A stretch of DNA of 8,973 nt from Fidelibacterota bacterium (lineage in GTDB: Bacteria; Fidelibacterota; UBA2242). Of the stretch, positions 6,762 to 8,973 are shown piece by piece (positions within the stretch are counted from its first letter, which is position 1; every line of letters starts with the position of its first letter). A program made the position numbers and the translations under genes. The notes beneath the pieces are model-generated. The model was given only the letters and a program-made list of their open reading frames with translations, did not search any database and had not been told where the DNA came from. Location: contig JAGLWX010000091.1 of NCBI GenBank assembly GCA_023133185.1, forward strand, positions 1-8,973, read 5' to 3'.

Positions 6762-7508
6762 ATGACAGTGAGAATGCGTAATTGGCTACGATTTTTAACG
6801 GTGTTTTTTATATTCACGCTCGTATTTATAGTGATTTTTGATAAATTTGTGTTGCCGGTTTATGTTGGGCGTGGCGAAGAGATTCCTCTTGTAGATGTAC
6901 GGGGACGTTCCTTCGATGAAGCCTTAATAATTTTAACGATGGTCGGACTCACTGTCGAAGTGGGTGATTCTCTGGAGAATGCCGATTATCCGCCGGAAAC
7001 CGTTATTGACCAGCAGCCTCCTCCCGGAACGCTTGTTAAAAAAGGGCGCATGGTAAGGGTTGTGATCACCAGCGGTGAACGCTTTTTCCCGATGCCGAAC
7101 CTGGTGGGAAAAGTGTTAAAAGCAGCAAGTCTAAATTTACAACGCTATCATATTGTAACAGACTCCACATCTTATGAGTTTTCATCGGACAAGCCGCGGG
7201 GTGTGGTCTCCGCTCAGTCTATTCGACCGGGCTTGATGGTTTCCTCGAATGATAGCGTCTCACTTGTTGTCAGTAAAGGACCGCCTCCCCGTCAGTTGGA
7301 GATTCCCGACTTGTTTGGATTGAATCTTGATGAGGCTAAAACACTAATCCGCAAAGAGGGCTTCAAAATGGGAACTATCCGCTACATTCCGAATGATGAT
7401 CTCGTGGCTTATACTGTTATTGAGCAAGATCCCGAACGCGGTATCCTGTACGATAATCCGGTGCGTATCAATCTGGAAGTGACGATTGCGCCCCACTCAG
7501 AGGAATAA
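6762..7508 (+). CDS. Membrane-anchored protein with three PASTA domains, no kinase
   Basis: PASTA domains bind peptidoglycan fragments or muropeptides in the Ser/Thr kinases PrkC/PknB and some penicillin-binding proteins. This 248-residue protein has a short basic N-terminus (two Arg before Trp8), one hydrophobic helix at about 10-33, then three repeats: about 39-106 (IPLVDVRGRSFDEAL to VVITSG), 110-173 (FPMPNLVGKVLKAA to LVVSKG) and 179-244 (LEIPDLFGLNLDEAK to the end). Each has the P-x-h-x-G opening and a QxP/DP-PG turn near its end, the third being DPERG. No kinase, transpeptidase or other enzymatic domain is present, so the expected topology is a single-pass anchor with the repeats in the periplasm. 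A structural or sensor role at the cell wall is inference. Stand-alone PASTA proteins are known in the FCB group. Start at 6762 has only a weak TTGGA upstream; Met5 at 6774 is a possible alternative. Confidence 0.9.
   Translation: MTVRMRNWLRFLTVFFIFTLVFIVIFDKFVLPVYVGRGEEIPLVDVRGRSFDEALIILTMVGLTVEVGDSLENADYPPETVIDQQPPPGTLVKKGRMVRVVITSGERFFPMPNLVGKVLKAASLNLQRYHIVTDSTSYEFSSDKPRGVVSAQSIRPGLMVSSNDSVSLVVSKGPPPRQLEIPDLFGLNLDEAKTLIRKEGFKMGTIRYIPNDDLVAYTVIEQDPERGILYDNPVRINLEVTIAPHSEE
7499..7504 (+). promoter_or_regulatory. Ribosome binding site for rpe, start ambiguous
   Basis: AGAGGA lies 3 bases before the ATG at 7508 and 12 bases before the ATG at 7517. Neither spacing is ideal; the second start gives MEIVPSLLSADF, closer to the usual Rpe N-terminus. 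Confidence 0.5.
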
Positions 7509-8167
7509 TGTCAATAATGGAAATTGTACCATCACTGTTATCAGCTGACTTTTCCGAACTTGCGAAAGAAATCCGTGCTGTTGAAAAAGCGGGGGCGCGC
7601 CGATTGCATCTGGATGTGATGGATGGACATTTTGTTCCCAATATTACCATCGGACCGTTTATCGTTGAAGCCATTCGCCGGCAGACTAATCTCCATCTGG
7701 AATCCCATCTGATGATTGAAAATCCTGATAAATATATTGACGCATTCGTAAAAGCGGGGAGCGATACGGTTATTATTCATATTGAAGCCAGTAAAGATAT
7801 TCGTAAGGATTTGGCGCATATCCGGGATCTGGGCGCCAATGCCGGTCTGGTACTGAATCCTCCGACTGACTTTAAAGCGATCGAGCCTCATCTGGCTTAT
7901 ATCGACCATCTGTTGGTCATGACGGTGAATCCTGGGTTTGGCGGACAAAAATTGATAAGAAGTTCTCTCTCGAAAGTCACATTAGCGAAACCGTATCAGG
8001 ATAAATATGGTTTTTATATTGAAGTGGACGGCGGAATTAATATGAATACCCTTGCCGAAGCAAAGGCAGCCGGAACGGATCTGTTTGTCGCGGGTTCAGC
8101 CGTGTTTTCAAAGCGCCGACCATATGAATCCCTTAAAGAATTATCGGAGAAATTGATCGGTGAATGA
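7508..8167 (+). CDS. rpe: Ribulose-phosphate 3-epimerase
   Basis: Interconverts ribulose 5-phosphate and xylulose 5-phosphate in the pentose phosphate pathway; a cytoplasmic TIM-barrel metalloenzyme. It has 219 residues, standard size. Motifs from the 7508 start: PSLLSADF at 8-15, HLDVMDGHFVPN at 34-45 with His34 and Asp36, ESHLMIENP at 65-73 with His67, MTVNPGFGGQ at 138-147 (phosphate-side loop), and VDGGIN at 173-178 with Asp174. The four metal ligands (His34, Asp36, His67, Asp174) and both catalytic aspartates are present. The ATG at 7508 shares its first base with the last of the PASTA stop (TAATG); the ATG at 7517 would shorten the protein by three residues and fits the family start slightly better. 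The 3' end overlaps the next gene by eight bases. Confidence 0.96.
   Translation: MSIMEIVPSLLSADFSELAKEIRAVEKAGARRLHLDVMDGHFVPNITIGPFIVEAIRRQTNLHLESHLMIENPDKYIDAFVKAGSDTVIIHIEASKDIRKDLAHIRDLGANAGLVLNPPTDFKAIEPHLAYIDHLLVMTVNPGFGGQKLIRSSLSKVTLAKPYQDKYGFYIEVDGGINMNTLAEAKAAGTDLFVAGSAVFSKRRPYESLKELSEKLIGE
8146..8150 (+). promoter_or_regulatory. Ribosome binding site for the lipid-kinase-like gene inside rpe
   Basis: GGAGA ends 9 bases before the GTG at 8160 and decides that start: it is the only usable in-frame start before the conserved GRKAIH segment. The nearby ATG at 8164 is in another frame. Confidence 0.6.
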
Positions 8168-8741
8168 AATTCCGAAAGGTGAGCTGGGGCGCAAAGCGAT
8201 TCATTATGCAACATCACTGATTCCACTATTATATTATTTTTATATTGATAAGGATAAGGCGGTTTGGATACTGATTGTTATATCGGTATTCCTGCTAATT
8301 GCTGAATTTGTAAGGAAATTCATACCACTTTTTCGATCCTTATACATGCAATTTTTCGGAGATATGACCCGTCCCCATGAGCATAAAAATCATCTAACCG
8401 GCGCCACCTATGTATCGCTTGGTTCATTGCTGGTTATATATCTGTTTCCTAAAGAAATTGCCGTTGTGGCATTGTTATTTTTAATGGTTGGTGATCCGAC
8501 CGCCTGCCTGGTCGGGATGTCTTTTGGCAAAGTAAAAATTATGCGGGACAAGACCCTTGAAGGCGCTCTGGCGTTTGTTCTGGCAAGCCTGATTGTAACC
8601 TGGTGGATACCAAATGTCCCTTTTTCGGTTAAATTAATTGGCGCCTGCGTTGCCAGCTTATTCGAATTGATTCCCTGGAAATTAGATGATAATTTAACGA
8701 TCCCGTCTCTGTCGGCGCTGTTCATGTATTATATGCTGTAA
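8160..8741 (+). CDS. Polytopic membrane protein of the dolichol/phytol/diacylglycerol kinase (SEC59/VTE5-like) family
   Basis: The family contains CTP-dependent kinases of polyprenols, phytol and diacylglycerol and is related to CDP-diglyceride synthases. The protein has 193 residues with about six hydrophobic segments (roughly 17-29, 34-50, 81-95, 98-112, 136-150, 156-172). Conserved features seen: GRKAIHY at 10-16 (family R-K-x-x-H), EFVRK at 49-53, HLTGATYVSLGS at 78-89, VGDPTACLVG at 110-119 with the GDP motif, FGKVKI then KTLEGALAF at 131-139, and LDDNLTIP at 175-182. These match bacterial members; the length is close to the shorter ones. The exact lipid substrate cannot be told; a bacterial role in polyprenol or phytol/farnesol salvage, or diacylglycerol phosphorylation, would be consistent. 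The GTG start overlaps rpe by eight bases. A short 13-base gap leads to the BatA-like gene. Confidence 0.82.
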   Translation: MNEIPKGELGRKAIHYATSLIPLLYYFYIDKDKAVWILIVISVFLLIAEFVRKFIPLFRSLYMQFFGDMTRPHEHKNHLTGATYVSLGSLLVIYLFPKEIAVVALLFLMVGDPTACLVGMSFGKVKIMRDKTLEGALAFVLASLIVTWWIPNVPFSVKLIGACVASLFELIPWKLDDNLTIPSLSALFMYYML

Positions 8742-8754
8742 TTTTCCCAAATCT

Positions 8755-8973
8755 ATGTCATTTATAAATTCATTCTTTTTATATCTTTTACCTCTTGCAA
8801 TCATTCCGCTGGTGATTCACCTGATCGGCAGACAACGATATTATCAACATGAATTCAGCACACTGCGTTTTTTGAAACAACTGGAACACGATCTCATCCG
8901 AAAACTGAAAATCCGGCAGATTCTGTTATTACTGTTGAGAATATTACTGATATTGTTGATCGTTTTGGCGTTT
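8755..8973 (+). CDS. BatA-like membrane protein, N-terminal part only
   Basis: The frame runs from the ATG at 8755 to the window edge, 73 codons, without a stop. The N-terminus (MSFINSFFLYLLPLAIIPLV, then IHL) followed by a short cytoplasmic segment with FSTLRFLKQLE and then basic residues (RKLKIRQ) before a second Leu-rich helix at about 56-73 is the layout of the BatA (aerotolerance regulator) N-terminal domain. Such domains head membrane proteins that often carry a von Willebrand factor A or similar domain and occur in MoxR/Bat operons and elsewhere, common in the FCB group. What follows in this protein is beyond the window, so the function is open. No Shine-Dalgarno sequence is seen in the 13-base gap before it. 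Confidence 0.8.
   Translation, partial: MSFINSFFLYLLPLAIIPLVIHLIGRQRYYQHEFSTLRFLKQLEHDLIRKLKIRQILLLLLRILLILLIVLAF

Noticed and set aside
7541..7948. A 135-codon open frame on the - strand
   Set aside because: Antisense to rpe, with composition reflecting the reverse complement of conserved rpe codons and no family features.
8408..8725. A 105-codon open frame on the - strand
   Set aside because: Antisense to the lipid-kinase-like gene, which has conserved motifs across the same bases.
8742..8754. Possible terminator or promoter between the kinase-like gene and the BatA-like gene
   Set aside because: Only 13 bases, no inverted repeat and no T-run after a stem.

Overview
The window is a single, gap-poor run of ten genes, all on the + strand and all housekeeping in character. 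Eight genes are complete. The first (tgt) has lost its 5' end and the last (a BatA-type membrane protein) is cut by the window's right edge. No RNA gene, mobile element, CRISPR array, long repeat or convincing terminator is visible, and the longest stretch without a gene is 34 bases.

Layout: tgt (tRNA queuosine/preQ1 exchange, 1-897), nadA and nadB (quinolinate branch of NAD synthesis, 921-3577, joined by an ATGA overlap), yajC (Sec translocon accessory protein, 3612-3944), def and fmt (removal and addition of the N-formyl group of initiator methionine, 3946-5415), rsmB (16S rRNA m5C methyltransferase, 5412-6734, GTGA overlap with fmt), a membrane-anchored protein with three PASTA repeats and no kinase domain (6762-7508), rpe (ribulose-phosphate 3-epimerase, 7508-8167), a polytopic membrane protein of the dolichol/phytol/diacylglycerol CTP-dependent kinase family (8160-8741), and the start of a BatA-like protein (8755 onward). 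Start and stop codons overlap or nearly touch at most junctions, so the whole block probably forms one transcript or a few nested ones, with translational coupling.

Organism: mid-40s GC by eye. Shine-Dalgarno use is mixed: clear before yajC and the lipid-kinase-like gene, absent before def, fmt and the BatA-like gene. Fmt carries a VAFRILP segment in place of the more common VAYGxILP, as I recall from Bacteroidota. With the BatA-type N-terminus, this points to a bacterium of or near the FCB group (Bacteroidota, Calditrichota, KSB1, Marinimicrobia and similar). This is inference; no single gene here settles the phylum.

How the genes relate: tgt, def, fmt and rsmB all serve translation, and Def and Fmt act on opposite ends of the formyl-methionine cycle. 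nadA and nadB together make quinolinate from aspartate and dihydroxyacetone phosphate; nadC is not in the window. The order def-fmt-rsmB-PASTA-rpe resembles the Firmicutes order def-fmt-rsmB-rlmN-prpC-prkC-rsgA-rpe, with a kinase-less PASTA protein in the place of PrkC. I found no previously undescribed system. The most interesting points are that PASTA gene, the nadAB insertion between tgt and yajC (with no secD/secF after yajC), and a 9-codon open frame bridging rsmB and the PASTA gene.
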